Source: Sporichthya brevicatena (GTDB taxonomy: Bacteria > Actinomycetota > Actinomycetes > Sporichthyales > Sporichthyaceae). Taken from it: a stretch of 64,000 bases of DNA. The notes beneath the pieces were generated by a model. The model saw only the letters and a list, made by a program, of their open reading frames with translations, had not been told where the DNA came from and did no database searches. Shown in pieces: positions 16,756-27,343 of the stretch (position 1 is the stretch's first letter; each line of letters begins with the position of its first letter). The position numbers and the translations under genes were made by a program. Where the stretch lies: contig NZ_BAAAHE010000025.1 of NCBI RefSeq assembly GCF_039525035.1, positions 36,174-100,173 of the forward strand. The letters run 5' to 3'.

Positions 16756-16785
16756 GGGCCGGCTCCCTCGTCGCGGGTTTTGTTG
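16737..16785 (+). terminator. leuA attenuator hairpin
   Basis: CCGCGGCGAGG (16737-16747) pairs with CCTCGTCGCGG (16766-16776) over 11 bp with one G-U pair, then GTTTTGTTG supplies a U-rich tail (16777-16785). The 5' arm begins inside the leader peptide, six codons after the leucine run. A ribosome stalled at the Leu codons would leave an upstream segment free to compete; that antiterminator pairing was not worked out. Confidence 0.78.
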
Positions 16786-16815
16786 CGCCTGCCGGTCGCG
16801 CCCGATCCGACCTGA

Positions 16816-18540
<1,725 letters not shown>

Positions 18541-18547
18541 TCCGCGC

Positions 18548-19165
18548 GTGACGTCCGACGAGGTGGCGGCAACTGCGACCGCATCGTCGGACGCCAGGGA
18601 CCTGCCGGCGGTCGTCGACACGCTGAGTTCGGCGTTCGACGAGGTCCCGATCTTCCGCTGGTTCTTCCCGGACGACGAGCGCCGGGCAGCGATCCTGCCC
18701 GCGTTCTTCGCCGCGGTGTGCGAGGCCCATCTGTCCTGGGGTGAGATCCACCGGTCGGCAGACGGACTCGCCGCCGCGGTCTGGGTCCCGCCGGGTGCTC
18801 AGATGCCCGCCGAGGTGTCAGCGACCCTCGGCGAGCGGCTCGGCGGGATCCTCGGGGAGGAGGCGGCGACGAAGATGGCCGACCTCCGCCCGCTGATCCG
18901 CGCGCATCATCCCGAGGGGCCGCACTGGTTCCTCAACTTCCTCGCCGTCCGGCCGGCGGCGCAGGGTCGCGGGCACGGAACCGCGCTCCTCGCGCCGATG
19001 CTCGCCCGCTGCGACGCCGAGGGCCTGCCGGCCTACCTCGATGCCACCAGCGAGAACAACCGGCGGCTGTACGAACGGCACGGCTTCACGGTCGTCGCCG
19101 AGGTGGCGCTGCGGGACTCACCCCCGCTGTGGTGCATGCTGCGCGAACCCCGGGAGGCGCGATGA
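18548..19165 (+). CDS. GNAT-family N-acetyltransferase
   Basis: The 205-residue product has the acetyl-CoA motif LNFLAVRPAAQGRGHGTALLAPML (about 132-157) and the closing ATSENNRRLYERHGFTVV pattern of small-molecule acetyltransferases. The GTG start lies seven bases after the leuA stop and the gene overlaps the DinB gene (ATGA), so it is in an operon-like run. Substrate unknown; leucine-pathway linkage may be accidental. Confidence 0.88.
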   Translation: MTSDEVAATATASSDARDLPAVVDTLSSAFDEVPIFRWFFPDDERRAAILPAFFAAVCEAHLSWGEIHRSADGLAAAVWVPPGAQMPAEVSATLGERLGGILGEEAATKMADLRPLIRAHHPEGPHWFLNFLAVRPAAQGRGHGTALLAPMLARCDAEGLPAYLDATSENNRRLYERHGFTVVAEVALRDSPPLWCMLREPREAR

Positions 19166-19695
19166 CTGAGATCGAGCCCGACACGAAGGACTGGACCTGG
19201 GTCCTGAACTCCCCGTGCGCGGAGTGCGGGTACGACGCCGCGACGGTGGTCCCGGACCAGGTGGCCGCGACGCTGCGCACGAACGTGACGGACTGGACGG
19301 CGGTGCTCGCGCGCCCGACCGGCCTGCGGGAGCGCCCCGCGCCGACGGTGTGGTCGCCGCTGGAGTACGCCTGCCACGTCCGGGACGTCTACCGGCTGTT
19401 CGCGCAGCGCCTCGATCTCATGCTCACCCAGGACGATCCGATGTACGCGAACTGGGACCAGGACGCGACGGCCGTCGCCGACCGGTACGGCGAGCAGGAC
19501 CCGGCCACGGTCACGACCGAGCTGGCCGCGGCCGGGACCGCGCTCGCGGACCGCTTCGCCGCCCTCACCCCGGAGCAGTGGAGCCGGACCGGGCGCCGCA
19601 GTGACGGCGCGGTGTTCACCGTCGACTCGTTCGCGCGCTATCTCCTGCACGACGTCCTCCACCATCTCGGGGACGTCAGACCGCAGAATGGCTGA
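19162..19695 (+). CDS. DinB-superfamily protein (putative thiol-dependent metalloenzyme)
   Basis: The 177-residue product has a helical bundle with histidines at expected metal positions: H in [16 protein letters not shown] and HH in [12 protein letters not shown]. The family includes bacillithiol/mycothiol S-transferases. A CxxC-containing start (SPCAECGYD) precedes the bundle. It overlaps the GNAT stop by four bases and is followed immediately by recO. The exact reaction is not known. Confidence 0.82.
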   Translation: MTEIEPDTKDWTWVLNSPCAECGYDAATVVPDQVAATLRTNVTDWTAVLARPTGLRERPAPTVWSPLEYACHVRDVYRLFAQRLDLMLTQDDPMYANWDQDATAVADRYGEQDPATVTTELAAAGTALADRFAALTPEQWSRTGRRSDGAVFTVDSFARYLLHDVLHHLGDVRPQNG

Positions 19696-20463
19696 GTGAG
19701 TACCTACCGGGACACGGGGGTCGTCCTGCGCACCCAGAAGCTGGGGGAGGCCGACCGCATCGTCACGATCCTCACGCGCCGCCACGGGCGGATCCGCGCG
19801 GTGGCGAAGGGCGTCCGGCGGACCTCGTCGCGGATCGGGGCGCGCCTCGAGCCGTTCGCGCACGTCGACGTCCAGTGCTACTCCGGGCGGACGCTGGACA
19901 TCGCGCAGCAGATCGAGACCCTCGACGCCTTCGGCGGGAAGCTCTCGCGCGACTACGCCCGCTGGACCGCGGGCCAGGCGATGCTCGAAGCCGCCGAGCG
20001 GTTCACCGAGAACGAGGGCGACCCGGCGCTGCAGCAGTACCAGTTGCTGGTCGGTGGTCTGCGCGCGCTGGCCGAGAGCGACCGCGACCCGGTGATGGTG
20101 CTCGACGCGTTCCTCGTCCGGTCGCTGGCGATCGCCGGGTACGCGCCGAGCTTCTCCGACTGCGCCGGTTGCGGGGCCCCCGGCCCGCACCGCTTCTTCA
20201 CGATCCCGGGCGGGGGCGCGACCTGCGCGGACTGCCGCCCGCCGGCCTGCGCGGCCCCCGGCGCCGAGACGCTCGTCCTGCTCGGGGCGCTGCTCTCCGG
20301 CGACTGGGAGACCGCCGAGTCCGTCTCCCCGCGGGCCCGGCGCGAGGCCAGCGGCCTGGTCGCCGCGTACCTGCAGTGGCACCTGGAGCGCGGCCTGCGC
20401 TCGCTGCGGCACGTCGAGCGCGACCTGCCGGCCGCTCCGGAATCGACGGCCACGACCGCATGA
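19696..20463 (+). CDS. recO: DNA repair protein RecO
   Basis: The 255-residue product starts with the OB-fold [39 protein letters not shown] and has a zinc finger built from CAGC and CADC (about 155-180). RecO loads RecA on SSB-coated gaps with RecR. The GTG start directly follows the DinB stop, and its 3' end overlaps uppS by four bases, the usual recO-uppS pair in actinobacteria. Confidence 0.95.
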   Translation: MSTYRDTGVVLRTQKLGEADRIVTILTRRHGRIRAVAKGVRRTSSRIGARLEPFAHVDVQCYSGRTLDIAQQIETLDAFGGKLSRDYARWTAGQAMLEAAERFTENEGDPALQQYQLLVGGLRALAESDRDPVMVLDAFLVRSLAIAGYAPSFSDCAGCGAPGPHRFFTIPGGGATCADCRPPACAAPGAETLVLLGALLSGDWETAESVSPRARREASGLVAAYLQWHLERGLRSLRHVERDLPAAPESTATTA

Positions 20464-21257
20464 GCCGTCGCCAGTACGCGGCCCCGCCGCCGCATCCGTC
20501 CGGCGCGCGTCCGCCCGAGCTGCCCAAGGAACTGATTCCCCGTCACGTCGCCATCGTGATGGACGGCAACGGCCGCTGGGCCAAGCAGCGGGGCTTGGCC
20601 CGGACCAAGGGCCACGAGGCCGGCGAGGCCGCGCTGCTCGACGTCATCTGCGGAGCGATCGAGATCGGGGTCGAGTGCGTCTCGGCGTACGCGTTCTCGA
20701 CCGAGAACTGGAAGCGCACCCCCGACGAGGTGCGCTTTCTGATGGGCTTCAACCGCGACGTCATCCACCGCCGCCGCGACGAGCTCGACGCGATGGGCGT
20801 CCGCGTCCGCTGGGCCGGCCGCCGGCCGAAGCTGTGGCGGTCGGTCATCTCCGAGCTGGAGGACGCCGAGCAGCGCACGGCCCGCAACGACAAGATCACC
20901 CTGCAGTTCTGCGTCAACTACGGCGGCCGCGCGGAGATCGCCGACGCCGCCCGCGGCCTGGCCGCCGACGTCGCCGCCGGCCGGGTGAAGCCGGACAAGA
21001 TCACCGAGGCCACCTTCGCCCGGTACCTCGACGAGCCCGATCTCCCCGACGTCGACCTGTTCGTCCGCAGCTCGGGGGAGCAGCGCACCTCGAACTTCCT
21101 GCTCTGGCAGAGCGCCTACGCCGAGCTGGTCTTCCTCGACACCCTCTGGCCCGACTTCGACCGCCGCCACCTCTGGCACGCGATCGAGCTCTACGCCTCC
21201 CGGGACCGCCGCTACGGCGGCGCCGCCCCCAATCCCGTCCCGCCGTCCTCCGCCTGA
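20460..21257 (+). CDS. uppS: Isoprenyl (polyprenyl) diphosphate synthase, cis-type
   Basis: The 265-residue product carries the cis-prenyltransferase signatures [17 protein letters not shown] (about 30-45) and [29 protein letters not shown] (near the end), with the catalytic Asp in MDGNGRW. It extends allylic diphosphates with isopentenyl diphosphate to make the lipid carrier for peptidoglycan and other wall polymers. The N-terminal 25 residues are Pro-rich and unconserved. Product length (C50 or C55) cannot be read from sequence. Confidence 0.95.
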   Translation: MSRRQYAAPPPHPSGARPPELPKELIPRHVAIVMDGNGRWAKQRGLARTKGHEAGEAALLDVICGAIEIGVECVSAYAFSTENWKRTPDEVRFLMGFNRDVIHRRRDELDAMGVRVRWAGRRPKLWRSVISELEDAEQRTARNDKITLQFCVNYGGRAEIADAARGLAADVAAGRVKPDKITEATFARYLDEPDLPDVDLFVRSSGEQRTSNFLLWQSAYAELVFLDTLWPDFDRRHLWHAIELYASRDRRYGGAAPNPVPPSSA

Positions 21258-21272
21258 CCCCAGCAGCAGTGG

Positions 21273-21289
21273 TGGAGATGACATCGCCC
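21273..21289 (+). repeat. Solitary degenerate copy of the 17-bp palindrome
   Basis: TGGAGATGACATCGCCC matches the 17-bp array repeat at 15 of 17 positions with both changes in the right arm. It is 15 bp after the uppS stop and has no neighbouring copy at 37-bp spacing. It shows that the repeat is not confined to the cassette at 2.4-3.8 kb. Confidence 0.6.
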
Positions 21290-21302
21290 GTGCATGCAGA
21301 AT

Positions 21303-21324
21303 TGCAGAATAGTGAAATTCTGCA
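21303..21324. promoter_or_regulatory. Inverted repeat, candidate ArsR operator
   Basis: TGCAGAAT (21303-21310) and ATTCTGCA (21317-21324) form a perfect 8-bp dyad around six bases, 14 bp before the ArsR-family start codon. A further direct copy of the left half (TGCAGAAT, 21295-21302) abuts it. The position suits autorepression by the ArsR protein and control of the following complex. Confidence 0.65.
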
Positions 21325-21338
21325 GTTATGCTGAACCC

Positions 21339-21692
21339 ATGATTTCCCCGGGCTCGATGCCGCTCTACCAGGCGAAGGCGGAGTTCTTCCGCATGCTCGG
21401 GCACCCGGTGCGGATCCGGGTGCTGGAGCTCCTGGCGGCCGGGCCGACGTCGGTGCGGGACCTGCTCGCCGAGATCGAGATCGGCCCCGCGGGGCTGTCG
21501 CAGCAGCTCGCGGTGCTGCGACGATCAGGCATCGTCTCCGCCCGCCGCGAGGGCACCACGGTCATCTACGCGCTGGCCGGGTCCGAGGTCGTGGACCTGC
21601 TGGCCTCGGCACAGCGCATCCTCACCGAGGTGCTCGTCGGGCAGACGGAGGCCCTGCGAGACCCCGCTGCTCCCGAGAACCCGCGCGGCTGA
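21339..21692 (+). CDS. ArsR-family regulator (Rv0081-like)
   Basis: The 117-residue product is a single winged HTH: KAEFFRMLGHPVRIRVLELLAAGPTSVRDLLAEIEIGPAGLSQQLAVLRRSGIVSARREGTTVIYAL. No metal-binding Cys motif of arsenic or cadmium sensors is present. It opens a gene run in the same order as Rv0081-Rv0087 of M. tuberculosis, where Rv0081 is the regulator of the operon and is linked to hypoxia responses. The ATG at 21339 was chosen; one at 21357 is possible. Confidence 0.88.
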   Translation: MISPGSMPLYQAKAEFFRMLGHPVRIRVLELLAAGPTSVRDLLAEIEIGPAGLSQQLAVLRRSGIVSARREGTTVIYALAGSEVVDLLASAQRILTEVLVGQTEALRDPAAPENPRG

Positions 21693-21709
21693 GGGAGGAC
21701 GAACGTTCG

Positions 21710-22177
21710 ATGGGCGCACTGCGCAAGATCCTCCGGCTGGGCCGGGTCGCCGAGCCGATGCCGGCGGTCGGGGCCGGGGCGACGCCGATCGCGGGCGCGG
21801 TCCAGCTGCGGCACGTCGACGCCGGATCCTGCAACGGGTGCGAGGTCGAGATCGGCGCCGTCTTCGGCCCGGTCTACGACGCCGAACGGTTCGGGCTGCG
21901 GCTGGTCGCCTCGCCCCGGCACGCCGACGCGCTGCTGGTGACCGGGCCGGTCACCCGGAACATGGCCGACGCACTGCGCCGGACGCACGAGGCGACGCCG
22001 GAGCCGCGCCGGGTCGTCGCGCTGGGGGACTGCGCCCTCAACTGCGGCGCGTTCGCGGGCGCCTACGGCGTCCAGGGGCCGGTCAGTGACGTCGTGCCGG
22101 TGGACGTCGAGGTGCCGGGTTGCCCGCCGGAACCGGCGGACATCGTGGCGGCCCTGCGAGGTCTGACCGGTCGATGA
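21710..22177 (+). CDS. Iron-sulfur subunit of hydrogenase-4-related complex (NuoB/HycG-like)
   Basis: The 155-residue product keeps the ligands for the proximal [4Fe-4S] cluster: SCNGCE (C41, C44), GDCALNCG (C108, with C112) and PGCPPEP (C138). It corresponds to Rv0082 in order and type. It should be the membrane-associated electron-transfer subunit that contacts the large subunit. The next gene overlaps its stop (ATGA). Confidence 0.92.
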   Translation: MGALRKILRLGRVAEPMPAVGAGATPIAGAVQLRHVDAGSCNGCEVEIGAVFGPVYDAERFGLRLVASPRHADALLVTGPVTRNMADALRRTHEATPEPRRVVALGDCALNCGAFAGAYGVQGPVSDVVPVDVEVPGCPPEPADIVAALRGLTGR

Positions 22178-24201
22178 ACCCCATCGCGTTCGGCCTGCTG
22201 CTCGCGGGCGGTGCGGCACTGGCGGGCGCGCTCGCCGGTGTCGTCGCGCCCGCGAAGGTGCGTGCTGCCGCCGTCGGCGTGCTGACGGCGCTGACCGGTG
22301 TGGGCGGCGTCGTCGCCGGCGTCGCCGCGCTCGACGGGGAGCGGTGGAGCGACGAGCTGACCGGGGTGATCCCGCTCGCGCCGGCGCCGGTCGCGGTCGA
22401 CGCGCTGTCCGGGGTGTTCCTGCTCCTCATCGGCGCGGTCGCGGTCGCGGCCGGTCTCTACAGCATCGGCTACGGCGACCCGTCCCACTCCGACGACCGC
22501 GGCGTCGTGCTGCCGCTGTTCGTCGCCGCGATGCTGGCGGTGCCCGTCGCGGCGAGCGTCACCACGCTGCTGCTGGCGTGGGAGCTGATGGCGCTGACCT
22601 CGCTGATCCTGGTTCTGACGGACCATCGGCGACGCCCGGAAGTGGCCGAGGCAGGCATCTGGTACGCGGTCATGACCCAGGCAGGCTTCCTCGCGGTCCT
22701 GGCCGGTCTGGCGGTCTTCGCCTCATCCGTCGGGGGCGAGGCCTTCACCGACCTGCGCGCGGGTGCGGGCGACCTGGGTGACGGCACCCGCGGGCTGATC
22801 TTCGTGCTGGTGCTCATCGGCTTCGGGTCGAAGGCCGGCATGGTGCCTCTGCACGTCTGGCTGCCCCGCGCGCACCCCGAGGCCCCGAGCCACGTGTCGG
22901 CGCTGATGTCGGCGGCGATGGTGAAGCTCGGGCTGTACGGGCTGCTGCGGGTCTGGTTCGACCTGCTCGGCGGCGGCCCGCGCTGGTGGGGTGTGGTCGT
23001 GCTGGTCGTCGGCGCGGTCTCCGCCCTGTACGGCGCGTTGCAGGCCAGCGTCGCCACCGACCTGAAAGCACTGCTGGCCCACTCGACGAGCGAGCACCTC
23101 GGGCTGATGCTGCTCGGCGTGGGCGCGGCGGGGATGCTCGCGGCCGAGGGGAAGGGCGCGCTGGCCGGCCTGCTCGTGGCCGCCGCGGTGCTCCACGCCC
23201 TGAACCACGCCGGCTTCAAGACGTTGTTGTTCCTCGGTGCCGGCTCGGTGCTGCGCGCGACCGGACTGCGAAACCTGGACGCGATGGGTGGCCTGATCGG
23301 GCGCATGCCGGTGACTGCCGCCCTCGTCGCCGTCGGTGTCGTCTGCGCCGCCGCCCTGCCCCCGGGCAACGGTTTCGTGTCGGAGTGGTTGCTCATCCAG
23401 GGCCTCGTGCACGCGATCGGGCCCGAGGGGGAGGGCTCGGTCGCCGTCGCGGTCTCGATGCCGTTGGCCGTCGGCGTCGTCGCCCTCACCGCCGGCCTCG
23501 GCGCGATCGCGTTCGTGAAGGCCTTCGGCGTCGGCTTCCTCGCCCGGCCCCGGAGCGAGGCTGCGGCCGCGGCGACGGAGAGTCCCGCGGCCATGCGGTT
23601 GGGCATGGGCCTCGCGGCGGCGGTGTGCGTCGCTCTGGCGCTGGGCCCGATGCTGCTGACCCACGCGCTCGCGCGGGTGGTCGAGGCCCTGCCCGCGCTG
23701 GGTGCCGATGACCCGGTCCGCCGCGACGGCGTCGGACTCGAACTCGCCGCGGTGCCCGGGTCGATGTCGCCGTTCGTGCTCGCGGTGGCCCTGACCTCGA
23801 TCACCGTCGGTCTCGTGTTCTCCCTCGCCCGGCGGCGGACACGCAACCGCCGAGCGGTCCCGATCTGGGGCTGCGGCGGCGTGCACCTCGACCCGCGGAT
23901 GGAGTACACCGCGACCTCGTTCGCCGAACCGCTGACGCGCGTCTTCGACGACGTCCTCGGCCCGCAGTCGGACCTGGCGATGACTCCCTACGCGGAGTCG
24001 CGCTACCTGATCGAGAGCGCGCAGTACCGGCGCGAGGTGCCGGACCGGTTGGAGGCGCGGCTGTACCCGCCGCTGATCGCCGCGACGTCCTGGTGGGGGG
24101 AGCGGGCGCGGGCCGTCGCGAACGGCAGCGTGCACCGCTACCTCGCCTACGGCTTCCTCGGCGTGGTCGCGGTGATCGTCGTGATCGGGGTGCTCGGATG
24201 A
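22174..24201 (+). CDS. HyfB/NuoL-like proton-translocating subunit
   Basis: The 675-residue product is a multi-spanning antiporter-like subunit. Motifs include LLAWELMALTSLILVLTDHR, FGSKAGMVPLHVWLPRAHPEAPSHVSALMSAAMVKLGLYGLLR, and KALLAHSTSEHLGLMLLGVG, with the Glu and Lys residues used in proton channels. The C-terminal 100 residues include a soluble stretch (WGCGGVHLDPRMEYTATSFAEPLTRVF) and a last membrane segment, as in HyfB and Rv0083. Confidence 0.92.
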   Translation: MNPIAFGLLLAGGAALAGALAGVVAPAKVRAAAVGVLTALTGVGGVVAGVAALDGERWSDELTGVIPLAPAPVAVDALSGVFLLLIGAVAVAAGLYSIGYGDPSHSDDRGVVLPLFVAAMLAVPVAASVTTLLLAWELMALTSLILVLTDHRRRPEVAEAGIWYAVMTQAGFLAVLAGLAVFASSVGGEAFTDLRAGAGDLGDGTRGLIFVLVLIGFGSKAGMVPLHVWLPRAHPEAPSHVSALMSAAMVKLGLYGLLRVWFDLLGGGPRWWGVVVLVVGAVSALYGALQASVATDLKALLAHSTSEHLGLMLLGVGAAGMLAAEGKGALAGLLVAAAVLHALNHAGFKTLLFLGAGSVLRATGLRNLDAMGGLIGRMPVTAALVAVGVVCAAALPPGNGFVSEWLLIQGLVHAIGPEGEGSVAVAVSMPLAVGVVALTAGLGAIAFVKAFGVGFLARPRSEAAAAATESPAAMRLGMGLAAAVCVALALGPMLLTHALARVVEALPALGADDPVRRDGVGLELAAVPGSMSPFVLAVALTSITVGLVFSLARRRTRNRRAVPIWGCGGVHLDPRMEYTATSFAEPLTRVFDDVLGPQSDLAMTPYAESRYLIESAQYRREVPDRLEARLYPPLIAATSWWGERARAVANGSVHRYLAYGFLGVVAVIVVIGVLG

Positions 24202-25160
24202 CCGGGCCTGCCGTCGGTCCCGGCTCGATCGCCGTGATGGCGTTCCAGTTGGTCGTCCTCGTCCTGCTCGCGCCCTTCGTCGTCGGTGTCATGCGCGAGG
24301 TCCGGGCCCGGCTGGAGGGCCGTGGTGGTGGGCGGATCGGCCAGCCGTGGCGGGACCTGCGCAAGCAGTTGAACAAGGAGGCGCTGCGCCCCGAGAGCTC
24401 GAGCTGGGTCTACCTCGGCGCCCCTCGAGTCCTGCTCGCGACGAGCCTGCTGCTGGCCGCGGGCGCCCCCTTCGTCTCGACCGCGGTGCCTCTCGACGGG
24501 GCGATGGACCTGTTCGCGCTGGTGTCGTTGCTGCTGCTCGGCAGCGTCGCCCTAGCGCTGGCGGGCCTCGACACGGGAACCGCGTTCGGGGGCATGGGTT
24601 CCAGCCGCTCCATGACGATCGCGGCCCTGGCGGAGCCGACCATCCTGCTCGCCGGCTTCGCGCTCGCGGTGCGGGTGGGTTCGTCGAACCTCGGCGCGCT
24701 GATCGAGGAGACCCAGGACAACCCCGGCAGCGTGATCTCCCCGGCGATCCTGCTCGCGGCCGTCGCGCTAGCCCTGGTGATCGTCGCCGAGACCGGCCGG
24801 TTGCCGGTCGACAATCCCTCCACCCACTTGGAACTGACGATGGTTCACGAAGCCATGGTCCTGGAGTACGGCGGCCCCGACCTGGCGAAGGTGGAGCTGG
24901 CCTCGTCGCTGCGGTTGACGGTCCTGCTCGGCCTCTGGGGGAATCTGTTCCTGCCGTGGGGGGTCGCGACCTCGACCGATCTCCTGGCGGTGTGCGGCGC
25001 GACCGCCGTTTTCCTCGTCAAGCTCCTGGGCCTGGCGGTGGTCCTCGCGACCGTCGAGGTGTTCATCGCCAAGTGGCGGCTGTTCCGTGTTCCGGAACTG
25101 CTGGCCGGGTCCTTCCTCCTCGCCCTCCTGGGCGTCTCGACCTCCTTCTTCCTGGCGTGA
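24198..25160 (+). CDS. HyfC/HycD/NuoH-like membrane subunit
   Basis: The 320-residue membrane protein has the NuoH-type loop GRGGGRIGQPWRDLRKQLNKEA near residues 42-63 and the signature ETGRLPVDNPSTHLELTMVHEAMVLEY near 198-225, rich in acidic residues that line the quinone or proton path. It anchors the soluble arm to the membrane. Matches Rv0084 in position. Overlaps the previous stop by four bases. Confidence 0.92.
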   Translation: MTGPAVGPGSIAVMAFQLVVLVLLAPFVVGVMREVRARLEGRGGGRIGQPWRDLRKQLNKEALRPESSSWVYLGAPRVLLATSLLLAAGAPFVSTAVPLDGAMDLFALVSLLLLGSVALALAGLDTGTAFGGMGSSRSMTIAALAEPTILLAGFALAVRVGSSNLGALIEETQDNPGSVISPAILLAAVALALVIVAETGRLPVDNPSTHLELTMVHEAMVLEYGGPDLAKVELASSLRLTVLLGLWGNLFLPWGVATSTDLLAVCGATAVFLVKLLGLAVVLATVEVFIAKWRLFRVPELLAGSFLLALLGVSTSFFLA

Positions 25161-25172
25161 CGGGGGCCTGAC

Positions 25173-25838
25173 GTGAGCGGTGTGAACGACGGGTACCTGC
25201 AGTCGTTGAACCTCGTCTGCGGCGGGCTGCTGCTGACCGCGGTCCTGGTCCTGTGGCGGCGGGACGTGCGGGCGATCGTCCGCCTCGTGTGCCTGCAGGG
25301 CGTGCTGCTCGCCGGTCTGGCCGCGGTCCTGGCGGTGCACCACGACAGCGACGAACTCGTGATCGGCACCGTCGCGCTCCTGCTGCTCAAGGGCGTGCTG
25401 CTGCCGTTCCTGCTCGCGCGCGCCGCGAGGTCGGCCGAGGGGGCGCGGGAGGCCGAGCCGCTCATCAACGTCCCGGCCTCGTTGCTCGCCGCCGCCTTGC
25501 TCACCCTGCTCGCCTACGCGGCGTCGCAGCCCCTGACCGAGGTCGCCCCCGGCCCCGAGGCCGACGCCATCCCCGTCGGGATCGCGATGGTGCTGATCGG
25601 GTTCCTCACGCTGACCACGCGCCGCAACGCCGTGCCCCAGGTGGCCGGCTTCCTGGTGCTGGACAACGGGATCGGGGTGACCGCGCTGCTGGCGACCGAG
25701 GGCGTGCCGCTGGTGGTGGAACTCGGTGCAGCCCTGGACCTGCTGCTGATCGTGCTGATCCTGCAGATCCTCACCGCCCGCCTGCGCGTGGTCTACGGCG
25801 CGACCGATCTCGACGAGCTGCGGGAGTTGCGCGACTGA
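25173..25838 (+). CDS. HyfE-like membrane subunit
   Basis: The 221-residue product has about six or seven hydrophobic segments and matches HyfE/HycP-type (NuoK-related) subunits, with LLKGVLLPFLLARAA and VAGFLVLDNGIGVTALLATEGVPLVVELGAALDLLLIVLI. The latter contains Glu residues within membrane segments. GTG start 12 bp after the previous stop; its own stop overlaps the next ATG by one base (TGATG). Confidence 0.88.
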   Translation: MSGVNDGYLQSLNLVCGGLLLTAVLVLWRRDVRAIVRLVCLQGVLLAGLAAVLAVHHDSDELVIGTVALLLLKGVLLPFLLARAARSAEGAREAEPLINVPASLLAAALLTLLAYAASQPLTEVAPGPEADAIPVGIAMVLIGFLTLTTRRNAVPQVAGFLVLDNGIGVTALLATEGVPLVVELGAALDLLLIVLILQILTARLRVVYGATDLDELRELRD

Positions 25839-27343
25839 TGACCGAACCCACCACCGGAGCCGGGACGACGGCGCTGCTCTGCGCGCCGTTGCTGGTCCCG
25901 TTCGCCGTGGCCGCCCTCGGCGTGGTGTTCGGCTGGCGGCGCCCCGTCGCCTGGGGCCACGTCGCGGCGGCGCTCAGCATCCTCGCCGTCGGTGTCGCGG
26001 CGGGTGTCCGCACCGCGGACGGCGAGGCGCTGGCGGTCGGCGACCAGCTGCGGGTCGACGCCCTGTCCGCCGTGATGCTCGTCGTCATCGGTGCGGTGGC
26101 GACCGTGGCCACCTGGTCCGGCTCGACCTTCCAGAACGACGAACTCGCCCTGGGCCGGGCCACGCCGCGTTCGGCGCAGCGCTTCGCGTTCCTGCTGCCG
26201 ATCTTCCTTGCCGCGATGGCGTCGGCCGTGATGGCGGCGAACCTCGGTCTGATGTGGGCCGCGATCGAGGCGACCACGGTCGCCACGGCATTCCTCGTCG
26301 GGCAGAACCGGAACCGGGCCGGCCTGGAGGCCACCTGGAAGTACGTCGTGATCTGCTCGGTCGGGATCGCGCTGGCCTACCTCGGCACCGTGCTCGTGTA
26401 CTTCGCCTCCCGGCACTCCGGTGCCGGCGAGGGCTCGCTCAACTGGGCGACGCTGGCGGCGGACGCGGAGAACCTCGACCCCGCGGTCATGCGGATCGCG
26501 TTCGCGTTGATCGTGATCGGATTCGGCACCAAGGCGGGCCTGATCCCGCTGCACAGTTGGTTGCCCGACGCCCACGGCCAGGCGCCCGCGCCGGTGTCGG
26601 CGCTGATGTCCGGTGTCCTGCTGCCGGTGGCGATCTACGCGCTGGTGCGGCACCGCGTGCTCGTCGGCGCGGTCGACCCCGAGTTCGCCCGCAACCTGTT
26701 GCTCGTCGTCGGGCTCGGCTCGGCCGCGCTGGCGGCCTCACTTCTGCTCGTCCAGCGTGACTACAAACGGATGCTCGCCTACTCGAGCATGGAACACATG
26801 GGTCTGGTGGCCGTCGGCGTCGCCGTCGGTACCCCGCTCGCCCTGGCGGCGGTCCTGCTGCACCTGCTCGGTCACGGCCTCGGCAAGGCCGTCCTGTTCT
26901 GCGGGGCCGGGCAGTTGCTGCAGGTCAACGGGAGCGCGAAGATCGCCGACCTCCGTGCCCTGCTGGTCCGGACCCCGGCCCTCGGCCTGGTCACCGCGCT
27001 CGGCCTCGCTGCCCTCCTCGGACTGCCGCCGTTCAGCCTGTTCGCCAGCGAGATCGCGCTGGCCCGGGCGGTGGCGCTCTCGGGCCACGAATGGGTGCTC
27101 GCCCCGATCGGGCTGGTGCTGCTCGTCGCGTTCGCGGCCATCGGGATCCGGGCCTCGGCCATGCTGCTCGGACCGGACGATCCCGCGCCGGCGCCGGCCG
27201 GGACCGTGCGGCTGCGGGCCGGCAGCCGCGTCGCGGCCGCGCCGCTGGTCGTCGGGCTCATCGCCCTGGCCGCGATCGGTGTGGTGACGTGGCCGCTGGA
27301 CGACCTGCTCACCACGGCCGCCGCGATCGGAGCGGGATCGTGA
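25838..27343 (+). CDS. HyfF-like proton-translocating subunit
   Basis: This 501-residue protein is a second antiporter-like subunit: NLGLMWAAIEATTVATAFLVGQNRN, GFGTKAGLIPLHSWLPDAHGQAPAPVSALMSGVLLPVAIYALVR, YKRMLAYSSMEHMGLVAVGV. It corresponds to HycQ (Rv0086). With the HyfB-like protein the complex has two ion-pumping modules. The large-subunit gene starts inside its last codon (GTGA). Confidence 0.92.
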   Translation: MTEPTTGAGTTALLCAPLLVPFAVAALGVVFGWRRPVAWGHVAAALSILAVGVAAGVRTADGEALAVGDQLRVDALSAVMLVVIGAVATVATWSGSTFQNDELALGRATPRSAQRFAFLLPIFLAAMASAVMAANLGLMWAAIEATTVATAFLVGQNRNRAGLEATWKYVVICSVGIALAYLGTVLVYFASRHSGAGEGSLNWATLAADAENLDPAVMRIAFALIVIGFGTKAGLIPLHSWLPDAHGQAPAPVSALMSGVLLPVAIYALVRHRVLVGAVDPEFARNLLLVVGLGSAALAASLLLVQRDYKRMLAYSSMEHMGLVAVGVAVGTPLALAAVLLHLLGHGLGKAVLFCGAGQLLQVNGSAKIADLRALLVRTPALGLVTALGLAALLGLPPFSLFASEIALARAVALSGHEWVLAPIGLVLLVAFAAIGIRASAMLLGPDDPAPAPAGTVRLRAGSRVAAAPLVVGLIALAAIGVVTWPLDDLLTTAAAIGAGS

